Source of the DNA: Methylobacter sp. | GTDB taxonomy: Bacteria > Pseudomonadota > Gammaproteobacteria > Methylococcales > Methylomonadaceae | Assembly (NCBI GenBank): GCA_028714995.1 | Contig: JAQTLI010000014.1 | Span: forward strand, 1-16,556 | Reading direction: 5' to 3' | Length of the DNA: 16,556 nucleotides | Shown: positions 5,506 to 13,377 of the stretch, piece after piece | How the letters are laid out: each line of letters starts with the position of its first letter | Position numbering within the stretch: the stretch's first letter is position 1 | Notes under the pieces: model-generated | Seen by the model: the letters and a program-made list of their open reading frames with translations, nothing else | The model's database searches: none | What the model was told of the DNA's origin: nothing | Program-made: the position numbers and the translations under genes

Positions 5506-6687
5506 TTAAATCGCTTTCTTAATCCGTTCCAAGGCATTTTGCAGATTAGCCATGCTGGTAGCTATCGAGATTCTGATATGACCGGGGCAGCCAAATGCAG
5601 AGCCTGGCACTAGGGCAACGCCGGCTTCTTCGATCAAATATTCGGAAAACTCAAGATCATCATTGATGTTATCCAGTCTGGCTATCAGCTTTTCCACGTT
5701 AGGGAATACGTAGAACGTACCATCAGCATCCAGGCACTCTACGCCTTCAATGCTGTTGAGTTCGCTAACAACATAATCGTGGCGCTTTTTAAATTCAACG
5801 CACATGTCATCGATAAAGCTTTGGTCGCCGGTTAACGCGGCTTCGGCGGCATGTTGTGAAATTGAAGTCGGGTTGGAGGTGCTTTGCGATTGAATGGTGG
5901 TCATCGCCTCAATCAAATCTGCAGGCCCTGCGGCATAACCAATGCGCCAGCCGGTCATGGAGTAGGCTTTGGATACGCCGTTCATGACCACAGTGCGGTC
6001 ATAAAATTCAGGGTGCGCGTTTAGGATGTTAACAAAAGTGCCTTTCTTCCATAGGATGTGCTCATACATGTCATCGGTCGCGATGACTATGTTGGGGAAA
6101 TCCTTAAGGACGTCGCCCAGCGCTATAAGCTCCTCCAGTGAATAGGCAATTCCTGATGGGTTAGACGGGCTGTTGATGAAGATTAGCCGGGTTTTGTCGG
6201 TGATGGCGGTGCGCAATTGTTCAGGCGAAATCTTGAAATGTTGCGCCTGTGTGGTTTCGATAATAACCGGCACGCCATCAGCCAGTAACACCATGTCAGG
6301 ATAGGAAACCCAGAATGGTGCGGGAACGATAACCTCGTCGCCGTGGTTAAGCAGGGCCTGTGTCAGGTTGAATGAGCTTTGCTTGCCGCCGCAGGAAACC
6401 AGAATCTGGTCGGCTTGGTAATCAAGGCCATTATCGTTTTTGAACTTGGCGATAATGGCTTGTTTTAGGCTGGGAATGCCGTCAACCGGAGTGTATTTAG
6501 TATAGCCATTATCAATGGCCTTAATCGCCGCCGCTTTGATGTGGTCTGGGGTGTCAAAATCCGGCTCGCCTGCGCCGAGTCCAATAATGTCTTTACCGGC
6601 AGCACGCATTTGAGCGGCTCTGGCGGTGATCGCCAAAGTAGGTGATGGTTTAACCGCCTGGACTCTATTAGAAAGTTTGATGCTCAT
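5506..6687 (-). CDS. Class I aspartate aminotransferase (subgroup I-beta type)
   Basis: This is a cytoplasmic PLP-dependent transaminase of 393 aa, the family's usual length. It interconverts aspartate and 2-oxoglutarate with oxaloacetate and glutamate. Visible landmarks are the N-terminal GLGAGEPDFDTP segment (36-47), NSPSNPSG (172-179), Asp205 in ATDDMYEH, the PLP-binding lysine Lys240 in GVSKAYSMTGWRIGY, and the C-terminal arginine in HIRISIATS. The start is set at the ATG at 6685-6687 because MSIKLSNRVQ begins the conserved N-terminus and GGGGA lies just upstream. Nine further upstream codons have no family resemblance. It is divergent from uvrB. Members of this subgroup can also act as prephenate aminotransferases, so aatA or a multi-substrate role is possible and I give no symbol. 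Confidence 0.93.
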   Translation of the reverse strand: MSIKLSNRVQAVKPSPTLAITARAAQMRAAGKDIIGLGAGEPDFDTPDHIKAAAIKAIDNGYTKYTPVDGIPSLKQAIIAKFKNDNGLDYQADQILVSCGGKQSSFNLTQALLNHGDEVIVPAPFWVSYPDMVLLADGVPVIIETTQAQHFKISPEQLRTAITDKTRLIFINSPSNPSGIAYSLEELIALGDVLKDFPNIVIATDDMYEHILWKKGTFVNILNAHPEFYDRTVVMNGVSKAYSMTGWRIGYAAGPADLIEAMTTIQSQSTSNPTSISQHAAEAALTGDQSFIDDMCVEFKKRHDYVVSELNSIEGVECLDADGTFYVFPNVEKLIARLDNINDDLEFSEYLIEEAGVALVPGSAFGCPGHIRISIATSMANLQNALERIKKAI

Positions 6688-6725
6688 GTTTCCCCGTGTA
6701 AAAATCAATGTCAAAGATAAAAATA

Positions 6726-6742
6726 ATTATACCCTATATAAT
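6726..6742. promoter_or_regulatory. Overlapping divergent -10 elements for the aminotransferase gene and uvrB
   Basis: A perfect TATAAT lies on the plus strand at 6737-6742, and another reads on the minus strand at 6726-6731. They face uvrB and the aminotransferase gene respectively. Neither has a convincing -35 hexamer at 16-18 bp. I found no CTG-N10-CAG LexA box in the 102-base gap; the nearest, CTGCTAACCACAG (6747-6759), has a spacer of only 7. Confidence 0.35.
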
Positions 6743-6789
6743 AGGCTGCTAACCACAGTCTAGTGTGTGATGTTTATAGAGAAGTATCA

Positions 6790-8799
6790 GTGAAAAAGAA
6801 GTTTAAAATTCATAGCCGGTTTCAGCCTGCCGGTGATCAGCCCACGGCGATAAGGCAACTGATCGAAGGTTTGAATGATGGTGAAGTGCATCAGACGCTA
6901 TTGGGCGTTACCGGTTCGGGCAAAACCTTCACCATAGCCAATGTGATCAATCAGGTGCAGCGTCCGGCCATGATTATTGCGCCCAACAAGACGCTTGCGG
7001 CGCAGTTGTATGGTGAGATGAAGGAGTTTTTCCCGGAAAACAGCATTGAATATTTTGTCTCGTATTACGATTATTACCAACCCGAAGCTTATGTGCCGGC
7101 ATCCGATACCTTCATCGATAAGGATGCGGCGATCAACGAGCATATCGAACAGATGCGTTTGTCGGCGACCAAGGCGTTGATCGAACGGGAAGATACCATA
7201 GTCGTCGCTACGGTTTCGGCGATCTACGGCTTGGGAGAACCTGAATCGTATTTCAAAATGGTGTTGCATCTGGTCAAGGGCGACATGATTAACCAGCGCG
7301 ACATTCTGCGCCGTCTTGCAGAAATGCAATATACCCGCAATGACGTTGAATTGCGCCGCGCCACCTACCGGGTGCGCGGCGAGGTGATTGACGTGTTCCC
7401 GGCCGAGTCGGACAGCGAAGCGTTAAGGATAGAGTTGTTTGATGACGAGGTGGAGCGCTTGTCATTATTCGATCCGCTCACTGGTGAAATCTTGAGGCGA
7501 CTGGCGCGTTATACGATCTATCCAAAAAGCCATTATGTGACGCCGCGAGAGCAGTTATTGGCTGCGGTTGAAGCTATCAAGGTAGAGCTTAAAGAGCGTC
7601 TGGAACAATTGCGCTCGCTGAATAAGCTGGTGGAAGCGCAGCGGCTGGAACAACGAACGCTGTTTGATATTGAAATGATACTGGAAGTTGGGTATTGCTC
7701 TGGCATTGAAAACTATTCCCGCTATCTGTCAGGCAGAAGTGCCGGCGAGTCGCCGCCAACGATGTTTGATTATTTGCGCGACAATGCCCTGGTGATTATC
7801 GATGAAAGCCACGTCGCCGTGCCGCAGATCGGCGCGATGTATAAGGGTGACAGGTCGCGCAAGGAAACGCTGGTTGAGTATGGCTTCAGGCTGCCTTCCG
7901 CACTGGATAATCGCCCATTGATGTTTGAAGAATTTGAGGCGAAAGCGCCTCAACGGATTTATGTGTCGGCAACTCCGGGGCCTTACGAAAGGGAGCATTC
8001 AGGCGTTTTTGCCGAGCAGGTGGTCAGGCCGACCGGCTTGCTTGATCCCGTGGTGGAGGTGCGTCCGGCTACAACCCAGATTGATGATTTATTATCGGAA
8101 ATTAACAAGCGCATTGCAGTAAAAGAACGGGTGTTGGTTACAACTTTAACCAAAAGAATGTCGGAAGATTTAACCGAATATTTGATGGAACACGGCGTGC
8201 GGGTGCGTTATTTGCATTCTGATATTGATACCATTGAAAGGGTTGAGATCATTCGGGATTTGCGGTTGGGGCAGTTTGATGTGCTGGTGGGCATCAACCT
8301 GTTGCGCGAAGGCCTTGATATACCGGAAGTGTCATTGGTCGCCATACTGGATGCTGACAAGGAGGGTTTCCTGCGTTCGGTGGTCTCATTGGTGCAAACC
8401 ATCGGACGAGCGGCAAGAAATATTAACGGCAAGGCTATTTTGTACGGAGATAAAGTCACCAAGTCGATGCAGCAGGCGATTGATGAAACCGAGCGCCGCC
8501 GTGATAAACAGCGTAAGTTTAATGTCGAGCATCATATAGAACCAGCAACGATTTATAAGTCGGTAACAGATATTATGCAGATGTCGATCCCCGGTTCAGG
8601 GCTGCCGACTGTTAGTAAGGTAGATAAGCAAGTAGCAGAGGCCTCGGCAAGTTATAAGTTGATGACACCTAAGCAGTTGGGTAAAAAACTGAAACAACTG
8701 GAAGATGCCATGTATCAATATGCAAAAAATCTTGAATTTGAGCAGGCGGCGAGAATCAGGGATGAAATCAAGGCGCTTGAAGAGCAAATGTTGGTTTAG
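6790..8799 (+). CDS. uvrB: UvrABC excinuclease subunit B
   Basis: UvrB is the DNA-damage verification helicase-like subunit of nucleotide excision repair. It is loaded by UvrA and recruits UvrC. At 669 aa it is close to E. coli UvrB (673). Landmarks are Walker A GVTGSGKT with Lys45, the damage-probing beta-hairpin region starting at YYDYYQPEAYVP (92 onward), the DESH box at 338-341, the motif VI stretch QTIGRAAR at 536-543, and a C-terminal UVR coiled-coil motif (about 630-665, LEFEQAARIRDEIKALEEQ) for UvrC contact. The start is probably GTG 6790, giving the typical MKKKFKIHSRFQPAGDQP beginning. An upstream GTG at 6763 would add nine non-conserved residues. A weak GAGAAG lies just before it. 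It is the only DNA-repair gene in the window. Confidence 0.97.
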   Translation: MKKKFKIHSRFQPAGDQPTAIRQLIEGLNDGEVHQTLLGVTGSGKTFTIANVINQVQRPAMIIAPNKTLAAQLYGEMKEFFPENSIEYFVSYYDYYQPEAYVPASDTFIDKDAAINEHIEQMRLSATKALIEREDTIVVATVSAIYGLGEPESYFKMVLHLVKGDMINQRDILRRLAEMQYTRNDVELRRATYRVRGEVIDVFPAESDSEALRIELFDDEVERLSLFDPLTGEILRRLARYTIYPKSHYVTPREQLLAAVEAIKVELKERLEQLRSLNKLVEAQRLEQRTLFDIEMILEVGYCSGIENYSRYLSGRSAGESPPTMFDYLRDNALVIIDESHVAVPQIGAMYKGDRSRKETLVEYGFRLPSALDNRPLMFEEFEAKAPQRIYVSATPGPYEREHSGVFAEQVVRPTGLLDPVVEVRPATTQIDDLLSEINKRIAVKERVLVTTLTKRMSEDLTEYLMEHGVRVRYLHSDIDTIERVEIIRDLRLGQFDVLVGINLLREGLDIPEVSLVAILDADKEGFLRSVVSLVQTIGRAARNINGKAILYGDKVTKSMQQAIDETERRRDKQRKFNVEHHIEPATIYKSVTDIMQMSIPGSGLPTVSKVDKQVAEASASYKLMTPKQLGKKLKQLEDAMYQYAKNLEFEQAARIRDEIKALEEQMLV

Positions 8800-8802
8800 G
8801 GG

Positions 8803-8830
8803 TTGCTTAACAAGAATCTGTTGATATAAT
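8803..8830 (+). promoter_or_regulatory. Candidate promoter of tRNA-Val
   Basis: TTGCTT (8803-8808), a 16-bp spacer and a perfect TATAAT (8825-8830) lie between the uvrB stop and the tRNA. A GC-rich stretch (GTCGGCC) follows the -10, as in stable-RNA promoters under stringent control. The tRNA 5' end is 27 bases downstream. Confidence 0.55.
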
Positions 8831-8857
8831 AGTCGGCCTTGAGGTTGCACAGACTTC

Positions 8858-8934
8858 AGGCGCGTAGCTCAGTTGGTTAGAGCACCACCTTGACATGGTG
8901 GGGGTCGGTGGTTCGAGTCCACTCGTGCCTACCA
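8858..8934 (+). tRNA. tRNA-Val (anticodon GAC)
   Basis: A complete 77-base cloverleaf. The acceptor AGGCGCG (8858-8864) pairs with CGTGCCT (8924-8930). The D-arm contains AGCTCAGTTGGTTAGAGC. The anticodon stem CCACC/GGTGG encloses TTGACAT, with GAC at 8892-8894. The T-loop TTCGAGT follows GGTGG. The CCA end is encoded (8932-8934). It reads GUC and GUU valine codons. It lies between uvrB and thrS with its own promoter and terminator. Confidence 0.97.
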
Positions 8935-8942
8935 GATTTATT

Positions 8943-8968
8943 AAGCACTGCCTCGCAGTGCTTTTTTT
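8943..8968 (+). terminator. Strong intrinsic terminator after tRNA-Val
   Basis: AAGCACTGC (8943-8951), loop CTC and GCAGTGCTT (8955-8963) form a perfect 9-bp stem. The T-run covers 8962-8968. It is the clearest Rho-independent terminator in the window. It lies between the tRNA and thrS, only 24 bases before the thrS start codon. Confidence 0.9.
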
Positions 8969-8992
8969 ATTGCAGAAACTAAATATATAAAA

Positions 8993-10900
8993 ATGCCAGT
9001 AATTACCCTGCCTGATGGCTCCAAGCGTGAGTATGAACAATTCGTTACGGTAATGGATGTTGCGCAGTCTATCGGATCGGGATTAGCCAAGGCGACCTTG
9101 GCGGGCAAAGTTAATGGTCAGTTGGTCGACGCTGGTGCATTAATAGATCAAGATGCCACTCTGCAAATCATTACGGCAAAAGATGAAGAAGGCGTAGATG
9201 TTATACGTCATTCGACAGCCCACTTATTGGCTCAGGCCGTCAAGCAATTATTCCCCGAAGCACAGGTTACCATCGGTCCAGTTATCGAAAATGGCTTTTA
9301 TTACGATTTTGCCTACGAAAGACCCTTTACGCCCGAAGATCTGACTGCAATTGAGGCAAAAATGCAGCAACTGGTTGCGGAGGATTATGCAATCAAGCGC
9401 TCGATATTATCCAGAGATGAAGCGGTAAAGTTTTTCAGAAATCTGGGTGAAGCCTATAAGGCAGAGATTATTGAGTCAATTCCTGCCAATGAAGATTTGT
9501 CTTTATATGAGCAGGGCGGTTTTACTGATCTGTGCCGTGGCCCTCATGTGCCAAGTACAGGCAAGTTAAAAGCATTTAAACTTATGAAGATTGCCGGCGC
9601 TTATTGGCGCGGGAATTCCGACAATGAAATGCTACAACGTATTTACGGTACGGCATGGGGCGACAAGAAAGAATTGGACGCTTATCTGCATCGTTTGGAA
9701 GAAGCGGAAAAGCGCGATCATCGTAAGCTGGGCAAAGCTCTTGATTTGTTCCACTCTCAGGAAGAAGCTCCCGGGATGGTGTTCTGGCATGAAAAAGGCT
9801 GGGTCATTTATCAACAGGTTGAGCAGTACATCCGTGAGAAATTACGGGTAAACGGATATGGCGAAGTCAGAACGCCACAGGTGGTGGATCGTTCTTTATG
9901 GGAAAGGTCAGGTCACTGGGAGAAATTCGGCGACATGATTTTTACGACTCATTCAGAGAATCGCGATTACGCTATCAAGCCAATGAACTGTCCTTGTCAT
10001 GTGCAAATTTACAATCAGGGTCTTAAAAGTTACCGTGATTTGCCCATACGTCTGGCGGAATTCGGTTCCTGCCATCGCAATGAACCTTCCGGCACCTTGC
10101 ATGGTTTGATGCGGGTTAGAAACTTTGTTCAGGATGATGCGCATATCTTCTGTACAGAAGGGCAGATTCAGGATGAAGTATCGACTTTTATTGATATGTT
10201 GTTCGATGTTTACAAAGACTTTGGCTTTGAAGAAGTTATTATCAAATTATCTACGCGGCCAGAAAATAGAGTCGGTGATGATGCAGTCTGGGATAAGGCA
10301 GAAAGCGCTCTGGAACTGGCGCTAAATAACAAAGGTCTGAAATGGGATTTGCAGCCTGGCGAAGGCGCTTTCTACGGGCCTAAAATCGAATTTTCATTAA
10401 AAGACTGTATCGGACGGGTCTGGCAGTGCGGCACGATTCAGGTGGATTTTTCCATGCCGGGGCGTCTGGACGCAACCTATATTGCCGAAGACGGATCAAG
10501 ACAAGTGCCGGTAATGCTACACAGAGCGATACTCGGTTCACTAGAGCGCTTTATCGGTATTTTGATTGAACAACATGCGGGAACCTTCCCGCTCTGGTTG
10601 TCTCCAGTGCAGGTGGTAGTGCTCAATATCACTGATCGGCATGCGGAATATGCCTCTCAAGTGATGAAAGAGCTGGAGAAACAAGGTGTCAGGATAAAAA
10701 TAGACTTGAGAAATGAGAAGATCGGGTTTAAAATCCGCGAGCATTCTATGCAGCGCGTACCGTATCTTGTCATTATCGGTGACAAAGAATTAGAAGAACA
10801 AAGTGTTACGGTACGTACGCAAAAAGGTGAAGATCTAGGTAGTCTGTCAATCAGTGAGTTTACCGAACGGTTAAAAAAAGAGATTGAAGACAGAAAGTAA
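8993..10900 (+). CDS. thrS: Threonyl-tRNA synthetase
   Basis: This enzyme attaches threonine to tRNA-Thr and clears mischarged seryl-tRNA-Thr. Its 635 aa compare with 642 in E. coli. An N-terminal TGS domain spans about 1-62. The editing domain follows with His73 and His77 (HSTAH), plus Cys181 and His185 (CRGPH). The class II core has the zinc ligands Cys333 (MNCPCH), His384 (QDDAHIFC) and His510 (HRAILGSLERF). The C-terminal anticodon-binding domain runs from about 535. All catalytic and editing residues are present. The ATG at 8993 gives the conserved start (MPVITLPDG), but the preceding bases are AT-rich without a Shine-Dalgarno match. It begins only 24 bases after the terminator of tRNA-Val, so its promoter or read-through source is unclear. 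infC follows 23 bases after its stop. Confidence 0.98.
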   Translation: MPVITLPDGSKREYEQFVTVMDVAQSIGSGLAKATLAGKVNGQLVDAGALIDQDATLQIITAKDEEGVDVIRHSTAHLLAQAVKQLFPEAQVTIGPVIENGFYYDFAYERPFTPEDLTAIEAKMQQLVAEDYAIKRSILSRDEAVKFFRNLGEAYKAEIIESIPANEDLSLYEQGGFTDLCRGPHVPSTGKLKAFKLMKIAGAYWRGNSDNEMLQRIYGTAWGDKKELDAYLHRLEEAEKRDHRKLGKALDLFHSQEEAPGMVFWHEKGWVIYQQVEQYIREKLRVNGYGEVRTPQVVDRSLWERSGHWEKFGDMIFTTHSENRDYAIKPMNCPCHVQIYNQGLKSYRDLPIRLAEFGSCHRNEPSGTLHGLMRVRNFVQDDAHIFCTEGQIQDEVSTFIDMLFDVYKDFGFEEVIIKLSTRPENRVGDDAVWDKAESALELALNNKGLKWDLQPGEGAFYGPKIEFSLKDCIGRVWQCGTIQVDFSMPGRLDATYIAEDGSRQVPVMLHRAILGSLERFIGILIEQHAGTFPLWLSPVQVVVLNITDRHAEYASQVMKELEKQGVRIKIDLRNEKIGFKIREHSMQRVPYLVIIGDKELEEQSVTVRTQKGEDLGSLSISEFTERLKKEIEDRK

Positions 10901-10910
10901 TAATGTTTTT

Positions 10911-10926
10911 GGAGGAATAGAATATC
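10911..10926 (+). promoter_or_regulatory. Strong ribosome site and ATC start codon of infC
   Basis: GGAGG (10911-10915) lies 8 bases before ATC (10924-10926). An in-frame TAG at 10918-10920 excludes any start further upstream. No ATG occurs in frame until far into the conserved N-terminal domain. Rare AUU or AUC starts are a hallmark of infC: IF3 rejects them during initiation, which lets the factor limit its own synthesis. Confidence 0.85.
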
Positions 10927-11448
10927 GCTGCTAAAAAAGATGAAACGCGCCTGAATGACTCAATCACCGCTAGACGAGTGAGGGTGACAGGTGCAGATGG
11001 TGAAGCGCTGGGCATTATGACATTGGATGAAGCCAAACAGATTGCTTATGCTGCAGACTTGGATTTAGTGGAAATATCCCCCAATGCAGATCCTCCGGTC
11101 TGTAAAGTGATGAACTACGGTAAATACCAGTTTGAATTAAATAAAAAACTGGGAATTGCCAAGAAGAAACAAAAACAAATTCAGATCAAGGAAATTAAAT
11201 TTCGACCTGGAACCGATGAAGGTGATTATCAGGTTAAGTTAAGAAGTTTAATAAAGTTCTTGAATGATGGTGATAAGACTAAAATCACTTTACGTTACCG
11301 TGGACGCGAAATGGCGCATCGAGAAATCGGTGTAGATTTGTTGAAACGGATAGAGAAGGACTTGGAAGAACTGGCAACCGTTGAGCAGTTTCCTAAAATG
11401 GAAGGGCGTCAAATGGTTATGGTAATGGCACCGAAAAAGAAAAAATAA
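10924..11448 (+). CDS. infC: Translation initiation factor IF-3
   Basis: IF3 binds the 30S subunit, prevents premature 50S joining and checks the start codon and initiator tRNA. Starting at ATC the product is 174 aa, a near-typical length (E. coli 180). It begins M(I)AAKKDETRLNDSITARRVRV. The N-domain includes the typical segment DLVEISPNADPPVCKVMNYG. A lysine-rich linker (KKLGIAKKKQKQIQ) follows, and the C-domain has REMAHREIG and ends in a lysine tail (PKKKK). An internal GTG at 10978 would remove 18 residues of the conserved N-domain and is unlikely. It lies between thrS and rpmI, the standard order, and is probably co-transcribed with thrS. Confidence 0.96.
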   Translation: MAAKKDETRLNDSITARRVRVTGADGEALGIMTLDEAKQIAYAADLDLVEISPNADPPVCKVMNYGKYQFELNKKLGIAKKKQKQIQIKEIKFRPGTDEGDYQVKLRSLIKFLNDGDKTKITLRYRGREMAHREIGVDLLKRIEKDLEELATVEQFPKMEGRQMVMVMAPKKKK

Positions 11449-11610
11449 TCGGTAGCTATACAGAATAACTTCTTTTTGAAGTTGTACAGTAGCACAGGAT
11501 GAGCTACTTAAAGCGTTATGAAAATGATGCTGATAATTCTTCAGGGCCATGCATTTTGCCTTGCTGGGTTATTTCTCAGGGATTTTGTTATTAATTATTG
11601 GAGCAAACAA
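11449..11610 (+). promoter_or_regulatory. Structured leader between infC and rpmI
   Basis: The 162 bases contain a hairpin AACTTC (11467-11472), loop TTTTT, GAAGTT (11478-11483). Two mutually exclusive helices share one strand: GTAGCT (11452-11457) with AGCTAC (11502-11507), or GTAGC (11489-11493) with GCTAC (11503-11507). In many bacteria ribosomal protein L20 represses rpmI-rplT by binding RNA in this leader, so competing folds are plausible control elements. The match to any known L20 leader family was not tested. A GGAG (11600-11603) serves rpmI. Confidence 0.45.
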
Positions 11611-11808
11611 ATGCCAAAGATAAAAACTAACCGTGGAGCTGCCAAGCGTTTTAAGCGCACAGGCGGCGGCGGTTTTAAATGCGGTCAATCGCATCGACGT
11701 CACATCCTGACCAAGAAGACGACCAAAAGAAAAAGACAGTTACGCAAAGCGGCAACTATTCATCCGTCAGATGTGCGCATGGTTGCACGTATGATGCCGT
11801 ATAGTTAA
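11611..11808 (+). CDS. rpmI: 50S ribosomal protein L35
   Basis: A 65-aa, very basic protein that starts MPKIKTNRGAAKRFKRTGGG and ends MMPYS. It is a small component of the large ribosomal subunit. The ATG at 11611 is chosen because it opens the conserved sequence and has GGAG 7 bases upstream. An open frame extends upstream to 11518 but encodes nothing typical of L35. It is followed 14 bases later by rplT, its usual partner, and preceded by a leader with potential RNA structure. The internal NRGAAKRFKRT and HILTKKTTKRKRQLR segments are diagnostic. Confidence 0.97.
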   Translation: MPKIKTNRGAAKRFKRTGGGGFKCGQSHRRHILTKKTTKRKRQLRKAATIHPSDVRMVARMMPYS

Positions 11809-11822
11809 TCAGGAAGAAGATA

Positions 11823-12185
11823 ATGCCTAGAGTAAAACGCGGCGTAACAGCCAGAGCAAGACACAAGAAAGTTTTAAAGCAAGCGAAAGGTTACTACGGT
11901 GCACGTAGTCGAGTTTATCGCGTTGCTAAACAAGCGGTAATCAAAGCCGGTCAGTATGCGTACCGTGACCGTAAGCAGAAAAAACGTCAATTCCGCGCAT
12001 TGTGGATCGTCCGTATTAATGCGGCCGCTCGTCTAAGTGGAATGTCATACAGCCGCTTTATCAATGGCTTAACTAAAGCCAATGTGAAGATAGACCGTAA
12101 GGTTTTAGCTGATATTGCAGTACGTGACATTGAAGCATTTGCTGAAATAGCGAAAATCGCTAAAGCAAATCAAAGTCAACCTTAG
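11823..12185 (+). CDS. rplT: 50S ribosomal protein L20
   Basis: A 120-aa basic protein that binds 23S rRNA early in large-subunit assembly. In E. coli and Bacillus it also represses its own operon. It starts MPRVKRGVTARARHKKVLK, and the QAKGYYGARSR, YRDRKQKKRQFRALWI and SYSRFINGL (here SGMSYSRFINGL) segments are typical, followed by a C-terminal domain with VLADIAVRD. AGGAAGA lies just upstream of the ATG. It is the third gene of the infC-rpmI-rplT set. The next gene, pheS, is separated by 144 bases of palindromic DNA. Confidence 0.97.
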   Translation: MPRVKRGVTARARHKKVLKQAKGYYGARSRVYRVAKQAVIKAGQYAYRDRKQKKRQFRALWIVRINAAARLSGMSYSRFINGLTKANVKIDRKVLADIAVRDIEAFAEIAKIAKANQSQP

Positions 12186-12329
12186 AAAGGAAAAGATTTC
12201 ACTTAACTGAAATCTTTCTATTCCCCTCTCTCCATTTTGGGGAGGGGCGGGATTAGGGTATTAACCCTTAGCCCATTATCAAAATTCCTTTCTGGAATCC
12301 CCCCATCTAATTACATAGCGAGCAGATCA
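12186..12329 (+). repeat. Palindrome-rich spacer between rplT and pheS
   Basis: Four consecutive hairpins can form. AAAGATTTC (12192-12200) pairs with GAAATCTTT (12209-12217). CCCCTC (12223-12228) pairs with GAGGGG (12242-12247), with extra G-U and C-G pairs inside. AGGGT (12255-12259) pairs with ACCCT (12264-12268). ATTCC (12284-12288) pairs with GGAAT (12294-12298). The first could be a terminator or attenuator, but no T-run of note follows. The GC-rich second and third have the look of an interspersed palindromic repeat. I saw no short phenylalanine-rich leader peptide. Confidence 0.5.
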
Positions 12330-13349
12330 GTGTCGGCTACCCTAGAAGAAATTCTCGCGCAGGCATTACAGCAGCTTCGCGACGCAAAAGACCTTAATCA
12401 ACTCGATCAGGTTCGTGTTCAATATCTTGGCAAAAAGGGTTTATTTACCCTGCAGATGAAAGAGCTCGGCTCACTTGATCCTGAACAGAGGCGCTCCGTT
12501 GGGCAAGTAATCAACGAAGCAAGAAATAATTTTCAAGAAGAACTCGAAGCCCGAAAAGATGCGATGCAAAATTCCGCATTGGCAGAAAGGCTTGTGAGTG
12601 AACGTATTGATGTTACCTTACCAGGCAGAGGTCAATCTGTTGCAGGATTGCATCCGGTTACTACCACGCTGAGAAGAATTTCCAAGATTTTTGCCGGTGT
12701 CGGGTTTCAAGTCGTTGAAGGGCCTGAAATAGAAGATGATTATCATAACTTTGAAGCACTGAATATTCCTGCGCATCATCCTGCAAGGGCGATGCATGAT
12801 ACCTTTTATTTTGATGCTCATACCGTATTAAGAACGCATACATCGCCGGTACAAATCAGGACAATGGAAACTGAAAAGCCACCACTGAAAGTGATTGCCC
12901 CGGGCAGAGTGTATCGATGTGACTCAGATATTACGCATACGCCCATGTTTCATCAGGTGGAAGGTTTTCTGGTCGATACTGACGTCAGTTTCGGGGATTT
13001 AAAAGGGGTGATTTTTGAGTTCTTACGGGCATTTTTCGAAAAAGACGTTCAAGTCCGTTTCCGTCCATCTTATTTTCCGTTCACCGAACCTTCGGCGGAA
13101 TTCGATGTCTCGTGCGTGATGTGCGACGGTCAAGGTTGCCGTGTATGCAAGCAAACTGGCTGGTTGGAAGTGGGAGGGTGCGGAATGATCCATCCCGAAG
13201 TTTTCAAATCGGTGAATATCGATCACGAACAATTTTCAGGATTCGCATTCGGCATGGGCGTGGAACGTCTGGCGATGATGCGCTATGGCATTAATGATTT
13301 GAGATTGTTTTTTGAAAATGATCTTAAATTCTTGGAACAATTTAAATAA
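12330..13349 (+). CDS. pheS: Phenylalanyl-tRNA synthetase alpha subunit
   Basis: The catalytic subunit of the alpha2-beta2 enzyme that charges tRNA-Phe. From GTG 12330 the product is 339 aa (E. coli 327). An N-terminal coiled-coil that contacts tRNA spans about 1-95. The class II core has NIPAHHPARAMHDTFYF near residue 145-162, HTSPVQIRTM, the conserved arginine region of motif 2 (GRVYRCDSDITHTPMFHQVEG), and motif 3 GFAFGMGVERLAMMRYGI near the C-terminus. The GTG start gives the typical (M)SATLEEIL beginning. Its ribosome site is weak and no ATG fits upstream. A longer open frame back to 12237 reads through palindromic DNA and is not credible. pheT follows by 28 bases. Confidence 0.96.
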   Translation: MSATLEEILAQALQQLRDAKDLNQLDQVRVQYLGKKGLFTLQMKELGSLDPEQRRSVGQVINEARNNFQEELEARKDAMQNSALAERLVSERIDVTLPGRGQSVAGLHPVTTTLRRISKIFAGVGFQVVEGPEIEDDYHNFEALNIPAHHPARAMHDTFYFDAHTVLRTHTSPVQIRTMETEKPPLKVIAPGRVYRCDSDITHTPMFHQVEGFLVDTDVSFGDLKGVIFEFLRAFFEKDVQVRFRPSYFPFTEPSAEFDVSCVMCDGQGCRVCKQTGWLEVGGCGMIHPEVFKSVNIDHEQFSGFAFGMGVERLAMMRYGINDLRLFFENDLKFLEQFK

Positions 13350-13377
13350 GTTGTCGTTACACGGGAAAACTTGAGTC

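Noticed and set aside
6747..6759. Possible SOS (LexA) box before uvrB
   Set aside because: CTG and CAG are separated by 7 bases instead of 10 and the flanks do not match, so no LexA control is claimed.
11518..11610. Extended L35 or a small gene upstream of rpmI
   Set aside because: The extra frame lacks a ribosome site and any conserved sequence. The true L35 start is the ATG at 11611 with GGAG in front.
12237..12329. Longer N-terminus for pheS from an upstream TTG
   Set aside because: The added residues come from palindromic spacer DNA and have no resemblance to PheS, whose usual start matches the GTG at 12330.
12186..12329. Phenylalanine leader-peptide attenuator for pheST
   Set aside because: No short frame rich in Phe codons with a ribosome site is present ahead of the hairpins.
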